A program made the position numbers and the translations under genes. 64,000 bases of DNA, taken from assembly GCA_965200805.1 (NCBI GenBank), contig OZ241384.1, positions 2,542,001 through 2,606,000 of the forward strand, given 5' to 3'. How positions within the stretch are numbered: the stretch's first letter is position 1; the number at the start of each line of letters is the position of its first letter. The DNA is from MPNP01 sp026709725. GTDB lineage: Bacteria; Pseudomonadota; Alphaproteobacteria; Rhodobacterales; Rhodobacteraceae. Of this stretch, positions 54,858 to 64,000 are shown piece after piece. Below the pieces are notes generated by a model that did no database searches, had not been told where the DNA came from, and saw only the letters and a program-made list of their open reading frames with translations.

Positions 54858-55238
54858 GTGGAGACGATTGAATTGGACGACCTCCTTCGTGAGTATCTCG
54901 GAGTCCTGATCTTCCTTGCCGTGTCGATCGGGCTGGGGCTGATTCTGGTGCTGGCGGCGGCCGTGATCGCTGTCTCCCGCCCGGACCAGGAGAAGGTATC
55001 GTCCTATGAGTGCGGATTCAACGCCTTTGATGATGCACGCATGAAGTTTGATGTCCGCTTCTACCTTGTGGCGATCCTGTTTATCATCTTTGATCTTGAG
55101 ATCGCCTTCCTTTTCCCTTGGGCGGTGGCCTTTGGCGACATCGGTGTGTTCGGTTTCTGGTCCATGATGGTCTTTCTGGCGATTCTGGCGGTCGGATTCG
55201 CCTATGAATGGAAAAAGGGTGCGCTGGAATGGGAGTAA
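54858..55238 (+). CDS. nuoA: NADH-quinone oxidoreductase subunit A
   Basis: 126 residues, GTG start. Three membrane helices. YECGFNAFDDARMKFDVRFY and ILFIIFDLEIAFLFPWA are diagnostic of NuoA/ND3, including the conserved Cys loop. First gene of the complex I operon. Its end overlaps the start of nuoB. Confidence 0.96.
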   Translation: METIELDDLLREYLGVLIFLAVSIGLGLILVLAAAVIAVSRPDQEKVSSYECGFNAFDDARMKFDVRFYLVAILFIIFDLEIAFLFPWAVAFGDIGVFGFWSMMVFLAILAVGFAYEWKKGALEWE

Positions 55239-55756
55239 ATTCATTGAGCCCTGATCCGGCCGTATCAGACCCGCCGGTGCTGGCACCCGGTGAGCTGCAG
55301 GACAAGGGGTTCCTGCTGGCTTCCGCGGAAGAGGTTATCAATTGGGCCCGGACCGGATCCCTGCACTGGATGACATTCGGTCTGGCCTGCTGTGCCGTGG
55401 AAATGATGCACACCTCCATGCCGCGTTATGATCTTGAACGGTTTGGCACAGCCCCCCGGGCTTCACCGCGGCAGTCCGATCTGATGATTGTCGCCGGGAC
55501 ACTGACCAACAAGATGGCGCCGGCGCTGCGCAAGGTTTATGACCAGATGCCGGAGCCCCGCTATGTCATCTCGATGGGATCCTGTGCAAATGGTGGCGGA
55601 TACTACCACTACAGCTACTCGGTCGTCCGGGGCTGCGACAGGATTGTCCCCGTCGATGTCTATGTGCCGGGCTGCCCGCCGACTGCGGAGGCGCTCCTGT
55701 ACGGTATCCTGCAATTGCAGCGGAAAATCCGCAAGACAGGCACCATCGCCCGCTAG
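55229..55756 (+). CDS. nuoB: NADH-quinone oxidoreductase subunit B
   Basis: 175 residues from the ATG at 55229, inside the last codons of nuoA; an ATG at 55208 is open but would duplicate nuoA coding. Cluster N2 ligands are visible in LACCAVEMM (tandem Cys), GSCANGGGYY and VPGCPPTAEAL. Transfers electrons to quinone in the peripheral arm. Confidence 0.96.
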   Translation: MGVNSLSPDPAVSDPPVLAPGELQDKGFLLASAEEVINWARTGSLHWMTFGLACCAVEMMHTSMPRYDLERFGTAPRASPRQSDLMIVAGTLTNKMAPALRKVYDQMPEPRYVISMGSCANGGGYYHYSYSVVRGCDRIVPVDVYVPGCPPTAEALLYGILQLQRKIRKTGTIAR

Positions 55757-55761
55757 CACCG

Positions 55762-56382
55762 ATGATGACCGATATCCCGTCACAGTCCTTGCCGGAATAC
55801 ATTGCCTCGGTCCACGCTGAGAGCGTGTTCCAGATCGAGGTCTGCCGCGGCACGCTGGCGGCCGGCGTGACCCGTGCCGGGCTGCCCGGGCTCGTGGACT
55901 TCCTGCAGACTGACAGCCGGTGTCTTTTTCAGACTCTGATTGATATAACCGCGATCGATCATCCGGGCCGGGACAAGCGTTTTGATGTCGTCTACCATCT
56001 CCTGTCAATGGACCTCAATCAGCGGATCCGGCTGAAGGTTCAGGTTGCCGAGGACAGCGAGATGCCATCAATCAGCACCATCCATCCCAGCGCCAACTGG
56101 TATGAGCGGGAGGTCTTTGACATGTTTGGCATCGTGTTTTCCGGCCACCCCGATCTGCGTCGTATTCTCACCGATTACGGATTCAGCGGCCACCCCCTCC
56201 GCAAGGATTTCCCGGTTACCGGCCATACCGAGGTCCGTTATGATGAAGTCCGGAAACGCGTTGTCAGCGAACCGGTCACGCTTGTGCAGGATTACCGGCA
56301 GTTTGACTTCATGAGTCCATGGGAGGGCAGCAGGCACATCATGGATTCCATGGACTCTGATTCAGCGGAATCCGGATCCTGA
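55762..56382 (+). CDS. nuoC: NADH-quinone oxidoreductase subunit C
   Basis: 206 residues. The 30-kDa subunit motif WYEREVFDMFGIVFSGHPDLRR is present in segments, with LTDYGFSGHPLRKDFP and DYRQFDF towards the end. Not fused to nuoD. A second ATG lies one codon downstream. Confidence 0.95.
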   Translation: MMTDIPSQSLPEYIASVHAESVFQIEVCRGTLAAGVTRAGLPGLVDFLQTDSRCLFQTLIDITAIDHPGRDKRFDVVYHLLSMDLNQRIRLKVQVAEDSEMPSISTIHPSANWYEREVFDMFGIVFSGHPDLRRILTDYGFSGHPLRKDFPVTGHTEVRYDEVRKRVVSEPVTLVQDYRQFDFMSPWEGSRHIMDSMDSDSAESGS

Positions 56383-56427
56383 ACATCACGGCGTGAATGG
56401 ACAGTGTCGCCAAGGGATGGCTTGACA

Positions 56428-57636
56428 ATGGATGGCATGACGATGGAGACACTTGCGGACGGGCAGGAGATCCGGAACTTCAATATCAACTTCGGTCCCC
56501 AGCACCCGGCAGCGCATGGAGTCTTGCGGCTGGTGCTCGAGCTTGACGGTGAGGTGGTGTCCCGGTGTGACCCTCATATCGGTTTGCTGCATCGCGGGAC
56601 AGAGAAACTGATGGAAAGTCGGACGTATCTGCAAAATCTGCCCTATTTCGACCGGCTGGATTATGTCGCACCCATGAATCAGGAACATGCGTGGTGTCTG
56701 GCGATCGAGGCGCTGACAGGGACGGAGATTCCACGACGGGCATCCCTGATCCGGGTCCTCTATTCGGAAATCGGCCGCATTCTGAATCATCTGCTGAATG
56801 TGACCACACAGGCCATGGATGTCGGTGCCCTCACCCCCCCTCTGTGGGGATTCGAGGAACGTGAGAAACTGATGGTTTTCTACGAACGGGCCTGCGGAGC
56901 CCGCCTGCACGCGGCCTATTTTCGTCCGGGCGGGGTTCACCGCGATCTGCCGCCTGAGCTGCTTGATGACATCGTGGCCTGGACCGAGACCTTCCCGGGA
57001 GTGATTGACGACATCGATGAGCTGCTGACCGAGAACCGGATCTTCAAGCAGCGCAATGTTGACATTGCCGTTGTCAGCAGGCAGGATGCCCTTGACTGGG
57101 CATTTTCCGGCCTGATGGTGCGCGGGTCCGGTCTTGCGTGGGATCTGCGCCGTGCGCAGCCTTATGAGTGCTACAACGAATTCGATTTTCTGATTCCGGT
57201 CGGGAAGAATGGTGATTGCTATGATCGCTATCTCTGCCGTATGGCCGAGATGCGTGAGAGTCTGCGCATTATCGTCCAGGCCGTCGAGAAGCTGTCACGG
57301 GAGACCGGAGATGTCCTGGTGCGCGGCAAGCTGACACCGCCGAGGCGCGAACAGATGAAAGAGTCCATGGAGGCCATGATCCACCATTTCAAACTCTACA
57401 CCGAAGGGTTCCATGTGCCGGAAGGTGAGGTCTATGCGGCCGTGGAGGCCCCCAAGGGGGAATTCGGGGTCTATCTGGTGGCTGATGGCACAAACCGACC
57501 CTATCGTGCCAAGATTCGGGCGCCGGGATTTCCGCATCTCCAGGCGATGGATCACCTTTGCAGGGGGCACCTGCTTGCCGATGTCTCCGCTGTGATCGGC
57601 TCGCTTGATGTCGTGTTTGGCGAGATTGATCGATGA
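56428..57636 (+). CDS. nuoD: NADH-quinone oxidoreductase subunit D
   Basis: 402 residues from ATG 56428; a GTG at 56404 is also open. NFNINFGPQHPAAHGVLRLV, PHIGLLHRGTEKL and RAKIRAPGFPHLQ identify the 49-kDa quinone-pocket subunit (His in PQHPAAHG). The C-terminal SLDVVFGEIDR is complete. Confidence 0.96.
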   Translation: MDGMTMETLADGQEIRNFNINFGPQHPAAHGVLRLVLELDGEVVSRCDPHIGLLHRGTEKLMESRTYLQNLPYFDRLDYVAPMNQEHAWCLAIEALTGTEIPRRASLIRVLYSEIGRILNHLLNVTTQAMDVGALTPPLWGFEEREKLMVFYERACGARLHAAYFRPGGVHRDLPPELLDDIVAWTETFPGVIDDIDELLTENRIFKQRNVDIAVVSRQDALDWAFSGLMVRGSGLAWDLRRAQPYECYNEFDFLIPVGKNGDCYDRYLCRMAEMRESLRIIVQAVEKLSRETGDVLVRGKLTPPRREQMKESMEAMIHHFKLYTEGFHVPEGEVYAAVEAPKGEFGVYLVADGTNRPYRAKIRAPGFPHLQAMDHLCRGHLLADVSAVIGSLDVVFGEIDR

Positions 57637-57697
57637 CGGGGTCCATGGCGGGCGGTCCCGGCGGATATGGCGAATGTGACGACAGGCGGGGGTGGCA

Positions 57698-58372
57698 ATG
57701 AATCGTCGCTTTGCCACGGAACAGCCGGAGAGTTTTGCTTTCACCGATGCCAATGCGGAATGGGCAAGGACCCAGATCCGGAACTATCCACCCGGTCGTC
57801 AGGCATCGGCGGTCATTCCTCTCCTGTGGCGTGCCCAGGAACAGGAGGGATGGCTGTCCCGTCCGGCGGTGGAGACGGTGGCAGCGATGCTTGACATGCC
57901 GGCCATCCGGGCTTACGAAGTCGCAACATTCTACTTCATGTTTCACCTGCATCCGGTTGGCTCGATTGCCCATATTCAGATCTGCGGAACAACCTCATGC
58001 ATGCTCTGCGGGGCTGAGGATCTCGTTGCCGTCTGTCATGACAGGATCGCTTCAGCGCCGCACCAGCTCTCCGTCTGCGGGAAGTTCAGCTGGGAAGAAG
58101 TGGAATGTCTCGGTGCATGTGCCAATGCACCCATGGTGCAGATCGGCAAGGATTATTTTGAGGATCTCACAGCAGATCATCTGACCGAGATCATCGATCG
58201 TCTCGCCGGGGGAAAGATTCCGCGGCCCGGATCCAGATCCGGCAGATATTCCTCCGAACCCGCAACCGGCCTGACAACGCTCGCCGCCGGGGCAGGAGAG
58301 CGGCCTGCCGAATCGCCGGCTGTCCGCCGGGCTCTTGAATGCGGTGATACGCTTTTCGGCATGCCGCAATGA
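57698..58372 (+). CDS. nuoE: NADH-quinone oxidoreductase subunit E
   Basis: 224 residues from ATG 57698 behind a G-rich ribosome site. The thioredoxin-like 2Fe-2S domain has Cys in ICGTTSCMLCG and CLGACANAPM (N1a). The C-terminal 45 residues (after EIIDRLAGGK) are a Pro/Gly/Ser-rich tail ending FGMPQ, longer than in many bacteria but common in alphaproteobacteria. Confidence 0.94.
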   Translation: MNRRFATEQPESFAFTDANAEWARTQIRNYPPGRQASAVIPLLWRAQEQEGWLSRPAVETVAAMLDMPAIRAYEVATFYFMFHLHPVGSIAHIQICGTTSCMLCGAEDLVAVCHDRIASAPHQLSVCGKFSWEEVECLGACANAPMVQIGKDYFEDLTADHLTEIIDRLAGGKIPRPGSRSGRYSSEPATGLTTLAAGAGERPAESPAVRRALECGDTLFGMPQ

Positions 58373-58429
58373 ACCGATCAGCACATGACCGGACCGGTGC
58401 CGCAATGAATCGATACAGGATGAATCGAT

Positions 58430-59722
58430 ATGCTTGCTGATCAGGACCGGGTCTTTACCAATCTCTACGGGATGCAGGACATCGGTCTTGCCGCTGCCCG
58501 CAGTCGGGGTCACTGGGACAGGACCGCTGACCTTATTGCGCGCGGCCGCGAATGGATCGTTGACGAGGTCAAGGCCAGCGGTCTGCGCGGTCGTGGCGGG
58601 GCCGGGTTTCCGTGTGGACTCAAGTGGAGTTTCATGCCGGAGGCCACCGGCGACCGTCCGCATTATCTGGTGGTCAATGCCGATGAGTCGGAGCCGGGGA
58701 CCTGCAAGGATCGTGAAATCATGCGGCATGATCCGCATACACTCATCGAGGGGTGCCTGATCGCCGGTTTCGCCATGGGGGCCGAAACGGGTTACATCTA
58801 TATCCGCGGTGAATACATTCGCGAACGCGAACTGCTGCAGACCGCCATCGGTGAAGCCTATGCGGCCGGGCTCCTCGGAGCCGATGCAGCCGGGTCCGGA
58901 TGGCGCTTCGATCTCTATTGCCATCATGGGGCGGGGGCTTATATTTGCGGGGAGGAGACCGCACTGCTTGAAAGTCTGGAAGGCAAGAAGGGCATGCCCC
59001 GGATGAAGCCGCCATTTCCGGCCGGGGCCGGTCTCTATGGCTGCCCCACAACTGTCAACAATGTCGAGACGATCGCTGTGGTGCCGACGATACTGCGCCG
59101 CGGGGCCGACTGGTTCAGCGGAATTGGCCGACCCAACAATACCGGAACCAAGGTCTATGCAATCAGCGGGCATGTCAACGCGCCCTGTGTCGTTGAGGAA
59201 TCAATGTCGATCCCCATGCGCGAGTTGATTGACAGGCACTGCGGCGGGGTCCGAGGCGGCTGGGAGAACCTCAAGGCCGTGATCCCGGGCGGAGCATCCG
59301 TCCCGTTGCTGCCCAAGAGCATCTGTGATGATGCAATTATGGATTTTGACTGGCTGATGCAGAACAAGTCCGGCCTCGGGACCGCAGCGCTGATCGTGAT
59401 GGACCAGTCGACGGATGTCATCAGGGCGATCTGGCGTCTGTCCAAATTCTACAAGCATGAGAGCTGCGGCCAGTGCACGCCGTGCCGGGAGGGGACAGGG
59501 TGGATGATGCGTGTGATGGAGCGCCTTGTCACCGGTGATGCCGATCCGGCGGAGATCGATATGCTCCTGGATGTCACAAAACAGGTCGAGGGTCATACGA
59601 TCTGTGCGCTTGGCGATGCGGCCGCCTGGCCGATTCAGGGCCTGATCCGCCATTTCAGGGATGAGATTGAGGACCGGATCGCGGCATCCCCGGCCCGCAC
59701 ACCCCTCGCAGCTGTTGCATGA
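58430..59722 (+). CDS. nuoF: NADH-quinone oxidoreductase subunit F
   Basis: 430 residues. The FMN/NADH site is GLRGRGGAGFPCGLKWSFM with YLVVNADESEPGTCKDRE. Cluster N3 is in ESCGQCTPCREGTGWM plus the later Cys of HTICALGDAAAW. Entry point of electrons from NADH. The short spacer before it contains tandem GCCGCAATGAA-type repeats. Confidence 0.96.
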   Translation: MLADQDRVFTNLYGMQDIGLAAARSRGHWDRTADLIARGREWIVDEVKASGLRGRGGAGFPCGLKWSFMPEATGDRPHYLVVNADESEPGTCKDREIMRHDPHTLIEGCLIAGFAMGAETGYIYIRGEYIRERELLQTAIGEAYAAGLLGADAAGSGWRFDLYCHHGAGAYICGEETALLESLEGKKGMPRMKPPFPAGAGLYGCPTTVNNVETIAVVPTILRRGADWFSGIGRPNNTGTKVYAISGHVNAPCVVEESMSIPMRELIDRHCGGVRGGWENLKAVIPGGASVPLLPKSICDDAIMDFDWLMQNKSGLGTAALIVMDQSTDVIRAIWRLSKFYKHESCGQCTPCREGTGWMMRVMERLVTGDADPAEIDMLLDVTKQVEGHTICALGDAAAWPIQGLIRHFRDEIEDRIAASPARTPLAAVA

Positions 59723-59783
59723 CCTGTTCCGTGATTGCCAATGATGGTTCTGCCAATGATGATCCCGACCGGAGCCAGAGAGA

Positions 59784-61787
59784 ATGACTGATCTTTCCCC
59801 CGTCATCATTGACGGCAACACGTATGAATTCCCCGGCGAGATGACCCTCATTCAGGCCTGCGAGGATGCGGGAATCGAGATCCCGCGCTTCTGCTATCAT
59901 GAACGCCTGTCAATCGCCGGCAACTGCCGCATGTGCCTTGTCGAGGTGGTCGGCGGTCCACCCAAACCCACAGCGTCCTGCGCCATGCAGGTGAAGGATC
60001 TGCGCCCGGGACCGGAGGGGCGTCCTCCGGAAGTGCGGACCAGCAGCCCTCTCGCCGTCAAGGCCCGGGAGGGCGTCATGGAGTTTCTGCTGATCAATCA
60101 CCCCCTTGACTGCCCGATTTGCGATCAGGGCGGGGAATGCGACCTGCAGGATCAGGCAATGGCGTTCGGTGTGGACTTCAGCCGCTACCGGGAACCGAAA
60201 CGTGCCGTTGAGGATCTCGATCTCGGTCCGCTGGTCGAGACCCACATGACCCGGTGCATCTCGTGCACGCGCTGTGTCCGGTTCACGACCGAAGTGGCTG
60301 GAATAACCCAGATGGGGCAAACGGGACGGGGTGAGGATGCCGAGATCACATCCTATCTGAACCAGTCGCTGTCTTCCAATCTGCAGGGCAACATCATTGA
60401 TCTCTGCCCGGTGGGCGCGCTGACATCAAAACCCTACGCGTTCACCGCACGACCCTGGGAGCTGACCAAGACCGAGACCATTGATGTCATGGATGCCCTT
60501 GGCTCCAACATCCGTGTTGACAGCAAGGGGCGCGAGATCATGCGGATCCTGCCGCGCAACCATGATGACATCAATGAGGAATGGATCAGCGACAAAACCC
60601 GCTTTGTCTGGGACGGTCTGCACTGCCAGCGGCTTGACCGCCCCTACATCCGCAGCAATGGCCGGTTGCAGCCAGCCGGCTGGCAGGAGGCGCTCGCGGC
60701 TGCCGCCGGGGCGATGACGGAGGGTCCGCTTGCCGCGCTGGCAGGTGATCTTGCCACGACTGAAACCATCTATGCACTGGGCAATCTTGTCGATTCGCTG
60801 GGGGGGCGCAAGGAATGTCGGGTCCGGAATGAACACCTCCCCGCCATCGGTCGTGCAGCGTATGCCGGAACGGCCCGCATTGCCGATATCGATACGGCGC
60901 GCCATATCGTCCTCGTTGGCACCAGCCCCGATGAGGAAATCCCGGTGCTCAACGCCCGGATTCGCATGGCCTGGCTGGCCGGGTGCCCGATTTCGTCCAT
61001 CGGGGCGCCTTTCGAGGCGACCTATGCCCATGAGCGGTTGGGCGAGGACCTTGCGACACTGCAGGCATTCGCCAGCGGTCTTGAGGACGCTGATTGTGAC
61101 GGGCTGCTGATCCTGTTGGGCATGGATGCACTCGCGGAGAGTTCAGCGCCGCTGGCTACTGCAATGCAAATGGTCGAACGGGGCGCGGGGCTTCTGGTTG
61201 TCCATCGTGCGGCAGCGCGCGTCGGGGCGCTTGATGTCGGCTTCATTGCCGACGGAGGTCTCGAGGCTGCACTTGATGGCGCCGGATGTGTCTTCAATCT
61301 GGGCATGGATGAGGTGGACATCGCTCCCGGACCCTTTGTCATCTACCAGGGCAGCCATGGCGACCGCGGTGCACAGCGTGCCGATGTGATTCTCCCCGCC
61401 GCCGCCTACACCGAGGAAAGCGGGATCTTTGTGAATACCGAAGGCCGGCCGCAACTGGCCATGCGCTGTGTTTTTCCTCCGGGTGATGCCAGAGAGGGAT
61501 GGTCGATTGTCCGGGCGCTGTCCGACAGGACCGGCTCTCCCTTGCCCTATGATACGCTTGATGCCCTGCGCGACCAGCTCTTTGCCGAACGCCCGCATCT
61601 TGCGATGCTTGATCGGGTGCCGGAGAATCCACCGCTCACCATTCCGGCCACGAATGGATCCAATGTCCGCTTCCGGAAAACGGCCGGCAACTACCATCTC
61701 ACCAATCCGATTGCCCGGGCCTCCCGGACCATGGCCGAGGTGGTGCGGGAGGCTGATCAGCTGGCCTGGCTGGATTCAGCGGCATGA
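59784..61787 (+). CDS. nuoG: NADH-quinone oxidoreductase subunit G
   Basis: 667 residues. The 2Fe-2S ligands are in RFCYHERLSIAGNCRMCLVE. The His/Cys 4Fe-4S is in CPICDQGGECDLQDQ, and other cluster Cys are in RCISCTRCVRF and IDLCPVGALTSKPY. A molybdopterin-oxidoreductase-like domain follows, without cofactor role. The extra N7 cluster motif is not apparent. Confidence 0.95.
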   Translation: MTDLSPVIIDGNTYEFPGEMTLIQACEDAGIEIPRFCYHERLSIAGNCRMCLVEVVGGPPKPTASCAMQVKDLRPGPEGRPPEVRTSSPLAVKAREGVMEFLLINHPLDCPICDQGGECDLQDQAMAFGVDFSRYREPKRAVEDLDLGPLVETHMTRCISCTRCVRFTTEVAGITQMGQTGRGEDAEITSYLNQSLSSNLQGNIIDLCPVGALTSKPYAFTARPWELTKTETIDVMDALGSNIRVDSKGREIMRILPRNHDDINEEWISDKTRFVWDGLHCQRLDRPYIRSNGRLQPAGWQEALAAAAGAMTEGPLAALAGDLATTETIYALGNLVDSLGGRKECRVRNEHLPAIGRAAYAGTARIADIDTARHIVLVGTSPDEEIPVLNARIRMAWLAGCPISSIGAPFEATYAHERLGEDLATLQAFASGLEDADCDGLLILLGMDALAESSAPLATAMQMVERGAGLLVVHRAAARVGALDVGFIADGGLEAALDGAGCVFNLGMDEVDIAPGPFVIYQGSHGDRGAQRADVILPAAAYTEESGIFVNTEGRPQLAMRCVFPPGDAREGWSIVRALSDRTGSPLPYDTLDALRDQLFAERPHLAMLDRVPENPPLTIPATNGSNVRFRKTAGNYHLTNPIARASRTMAEVVREADQLAWLDSAA

Positions 61788-61824
61788 TGCGGCGGAACCT
61801 GACCTTCGGGGCGTGGAGATTGTG

Positions 61825-62850
61825 ATGTTCTGGGAGTCCGGATTCGGCCTTTTTTTGCTGGTGTTCGCCCAGTGCCTTCTGGTCGTGGCGTTTGTCATGA
61901 TCTCGCTGGTTTTTCTGGTTTATGGGGATCGCAAGATCTGGGCGGCGGTGCAGATGCGACGCGGCCCCAATGTCGTCGGTGCATTCGGGCTGCTGCAATC
62001 GGTTGCCGATGCGATGAAATACGTCTTCAAGGAAATCGTCATCCCGGCCGGTGCCGATCGTCCGATCTTCCTGATGGCACCTCTGATTTCCTTTGTCCTT
62101 GCTCTCACTGCCTGGGCAGCCATTCCCTTTGCTAGCAACTGGGTTGTGGCCAATCTCAATGTGGGCATCCTGTATATCTTCGCCATCTCGTCGCTTGAGG
62201 TTTACGGCGTCATCATGGGCGGCTGGGCCTCGAACTCGAAATACGCCTTTCTCGGCGCCCTGCGTTCAGCGGCACAGATGATCTCCTATGAGGTCTCCAT
62301 CGGACTGATCATCGTCGGCGTGCTGATCACGACCGGATCCCTGAACCTTTCGGCCATTGTCATGGCCCAGGACGGCAATGCCGGCATCTTCAACTGGTAC
62401 TGGCTCCCGCATCTGCCCATGGTTGTGCTGTTCTTCGTCTCGACGCTCGCCGAGACCAACCGCCCGCCGTTTGATCTGCCTGAAGCCGAATCAGAACTGG
62501 TTGCCGGTTACCAGGTTGAATACTCATCGACGCCATTCCTCCTTTTCATGGCCGGTGAGTATGCGGCGATCTTCCTCATGTGCGCCCTGATGTCGATCCT
62601 TTTCTTTGGCGGCTGGCTGTCGCCCATTCCGGGTTTGCCGGATGGTGCCCTGTGGATGATCGGCAAGATGGCGGTGTTCTTTTTTCTGTTTGCCATGGTC
62701 AAGGCTGTCGTCCCCCGCTATCGCTACGACCAGCTGATGCGACTCGGCTGGAAGGTCTTTTTGCCGGTGTCGCTTGGATGGGTGGCTCTGGTCGGCCTGT
62801 TTGCCCAGTATGACCTTTTCTGGGGTTTTTACGCCCGATGGGATGCCTGA
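61825..62850 (+). CDS. nuoH: NADH-quinone oxidoreductase subunit H
   Basis: 341 residues from the ATG at 61825, preceded by GGAG at 61815-61818. A much longer open frame begins inside nuoG but is not used. Eight membrane helices; the conserved quinone-chamber loop is ETNRPPFDLPEAESELVAGY, with VYGDRKIWAAVQMRRGPNVV near the N-terminus. Its stop is followed by a short tandem repeat (GATGGGATGCCT twice). Confidence 0.95.
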   Translation: MFWESGFGLFLLVFAQCLLVVAFVMISLVFLVYGDRKIWAAVQMRRGPNVVGAFGLLQSVADAMKYVFKEIVIPAGADRPIFLMAPLISFVLALTAWAAIPFASNWVVANLNVGILYIFAISSLEVYGVIMGGWASNSKYAFLGALRSAAQMISYEVSIGLIIVGVLITTGSLNLSAIVMAQDGNAGIFNWYWLPHLPMVVLFFVSTLAETNRPPFDLPEAESELVAGYQVEYSSTPFLLFMAGEYAAIFLMCALMSILFFGGWLSPIPGLPDGALWMIGKMAVFFFLFAMVKAVVPRYRYDQLMRLGWKVFLPVSLGWVALVGLFAQYDLFWGFYARWDA

Positions 62851-62917
62851 TGGGATGCCTGATGGGATGGTTGGGGCCGGATGGAACGGTTGAGACCCGG
62901 GAGAGAGTGAGGGGATC

Positions 62918-63415
62918 ATGATAGACGGATCAACACTGAAACGTGCCGCACGATACTTCGTCCTTGCCGATTTCATCGGGGGGCTGAGCAAGGGAATGCG
63001 ATACTTTTTCTCTCCCAAGTCAACAGTCAACTATCCCCATGAAAAAGGCCCGCTGTCACCGCGTTTTCGTGGTGAGCATGCGCTGCGCCGCTATCCCAAT
63101 GGTGAAGAACGCTGCATTGCCTGCAAGCTCTGTGAAGCGATCTGCCCGGCCCAGGCCATTACGATTGATGCCGAACCCCGCGCCGATGGCTCCCGCCGGA
63201 CCACCCGGTATGACATCGACATGACCAAGTGCATCTACTGCGGATACTGTCAGGAAGCCTGTCCGGTCGATGCCATCGTCCAGGGGCCGAATTTCGAATT
63301 CTCAACCGAAACCAGGGAGGAGTTGTTCTACGACAAGGAAAAACTGCTTGCCAACGGTGACCGCTGGGAGGCCGAGATCGCCCGGAATATCGAAAAGGAT
63401 GCAGCCTGGCGCTAG
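62918..63415 (+). CDS. nuoI: NADH-quinone oxidoreductase subunit I
   Basis: 165 residues. Two 4Fe-4S motifs, CIACKLCEAICPA and CIYCGYCQEACPV, carry clusters N6a/N6b. The N-terminus LSKGMRYFFSPKSTVNYPHE is standard. Confidence 0.97.
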   Translation: MIDGSTLKRAARYFVLADFIGGLSKGMRYFFSPKSTVNYPHEKGPLSPRFRGEHALRRYPNGEERCIACKLCEAICPAQAITIDAEPRADGSRRTTRYDIDMTKCIYCGYCQEACPVDAIVQGPNFEFSTETREELFYDKEKLLANGDRWEAEIARNIEKDAAWR

Positions 63416-63459
63416 GTCGGGATGCAGAGGGATTCCGGACATGACGGGTACGCGCTGAT

Positions 63460-64000
63460 ATGCTGATACAGACAGCCGTCTTTGCACTCTTTGCCGCTCT
63501 TGCAGTCGGGGGCGGTTTCGGGGTGGTGTTTTCCCGCAACCCCGTTCGTGCAGTTCTCTGGCTCATCCTTGCGTTTCTGGCCGCGGCCGGTCTTTTCGTT
63601 CTGCAGGGCGCGGAGTTTGTCGCCATGCTGCTGGTGATTGTCTATGTTGGCGCCGTGGCGGTTCTCTTCCTGTTCGTCGTCATGATGCTGGATGTGGATT
63701 TTGCCACACTCAGGGCCGGCATGGCCCGCAGTATTCCCGTCGGGATCCTGATCTCCCTCCTGATTCTGATGATGATCGTCTGGCAGGCCGGTCGCTGGTC
63801 CGCCGGCTCCGACGCCAGGCCCGGTATCGCGTCGCCAACCCCACCGCTTGAAGAGGCGGAGAACACCGTCGCCCTCGGTCGCATACTCTACACGGATCAT
63901 GTCCTGCTCTTTCAGATTGCCGGCCTCATCCTGCTGGTTGCAATGATCGGCGCAATCGTTCTGACCTTCCGTCACAAATCCGGTGTCAAGCGGCAGGATG
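63460..64000 (+). CDS. nuoJ: NADH-quinone oxidoreductase subunit J (runs off window)
   Basis: 180 codons visible from the ATG at 63460, with no stop before the window end. Multiple helices and the NuoJ/ND6 motifs NPVRAVLWLILAFLAAAGLF and EFVAMLLVIVYVGAVAVLFL are present. The remaining nuoKLMN are expected beyond the window. Confidence 0.93.
   Translation, partial: MLIQTAVFALFAALAVGGGFGVVFSRNPVRAVLWLILAFLAAAGLFVLQGAEFVAMLLVIVYVGAVAVLFLFVVMMLDVDFATLRAGMARSIPVGILISLLILMMIVWQAGRWSAGSDARPGIASPTPPLEEAENTVALGRILYTDHVLLFQIAGLILLVAMIGAIVLTFRHKSGVKRQD

Noticed and set aside
61468..61824. N-terminal extension of nuoH inside nuoG
   Set aside because: Open frame only. NuoH homologs start at MFWE-like residues, and GGAG precedes the ATG at 61825.

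Overview
The window looks like an alphaproteobacterial chromosome. The nuo operon runs in the order A-B-C-D-E-F-G-H-I-J with separate nuoC and nuoD. There are also glmS, glmU, gph, a MalK-type sugar importer, a BrnT/BrnA pair and large amounts of decayed transposase sequence. Housekeeping blocks (glmS/glmU/gph at about 30.6-36 kb; sugar ABC importer, partner-switching regulators and nuo at about 48-64 kb) are compact and intact. The stretches between them are accessory DNA full of duplications, insertion-sequence debris and defence genes.

About 0.6-18.8 kb is a ribosomal-peptide (RiPP) locus of the thiazole/oxazole type. It holds a SagB-type dehydrogenase, a large protein joining an AlkB-like di-iron hydroxylase to a GlnE-adenylyltransferase-like region, a fused E1-like/YcaO cyclodehydratase, an unrecognised 384-aa protein, a nitrile-hydratase-leader-type precursor ending in Arg plus five Cys, and the two NHLP-type export ABC transporters (one with a C39 peptidase). 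The dehydrogenase is cut off from the rest by a 4-kb block of nested IS256 and IS4/Tn5-like ruins. That block carries about 22-bp micro-insertions and a 52-bp perfect palindrome. A partial cyclopropane-fatty-acid synthase gene opens the window.

About 18.8-30.6 kb is a defence island: a truncated TrlF-like PHP/ATPase gene cut by an IS630/IS5 remnant, a duplicated hsdR 5' fragment, a three-Cys-motif pair (TcmP and Gp37/Gp68), and a type I restriction-modification system hsdR-hsdS-hsdM. Its HsdS consists of two apparently identical 584-bp halves. A broken AAA ATPase gene and a higA with only a higB stump follow. The higBA remnant lies between two 188-bp copies of the hsdM/glmS 3' junction.

About 38-47 kb is a second island: a ParB-like gene, a putative nuclease gene and a convergent cytosine-5 methyltransferase. 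The methyltransferase gene is split near its 3' end by an IS66 element with an 8-bp target duplication, and this element carries a Dam-like adenine methylase as cargo. ISKra4 ruins and an intact BrnT/BrnA toxin-antitoxin pair follow. From 48 kb on the sequence is orderly: a carbohydrate ABC importer (minus strand), an RsbW/RsbU-like pair (minus) whose likely STAS partner lies at 36.1 kb, and the plus-strand nuo operon running off the end within nuoJ.
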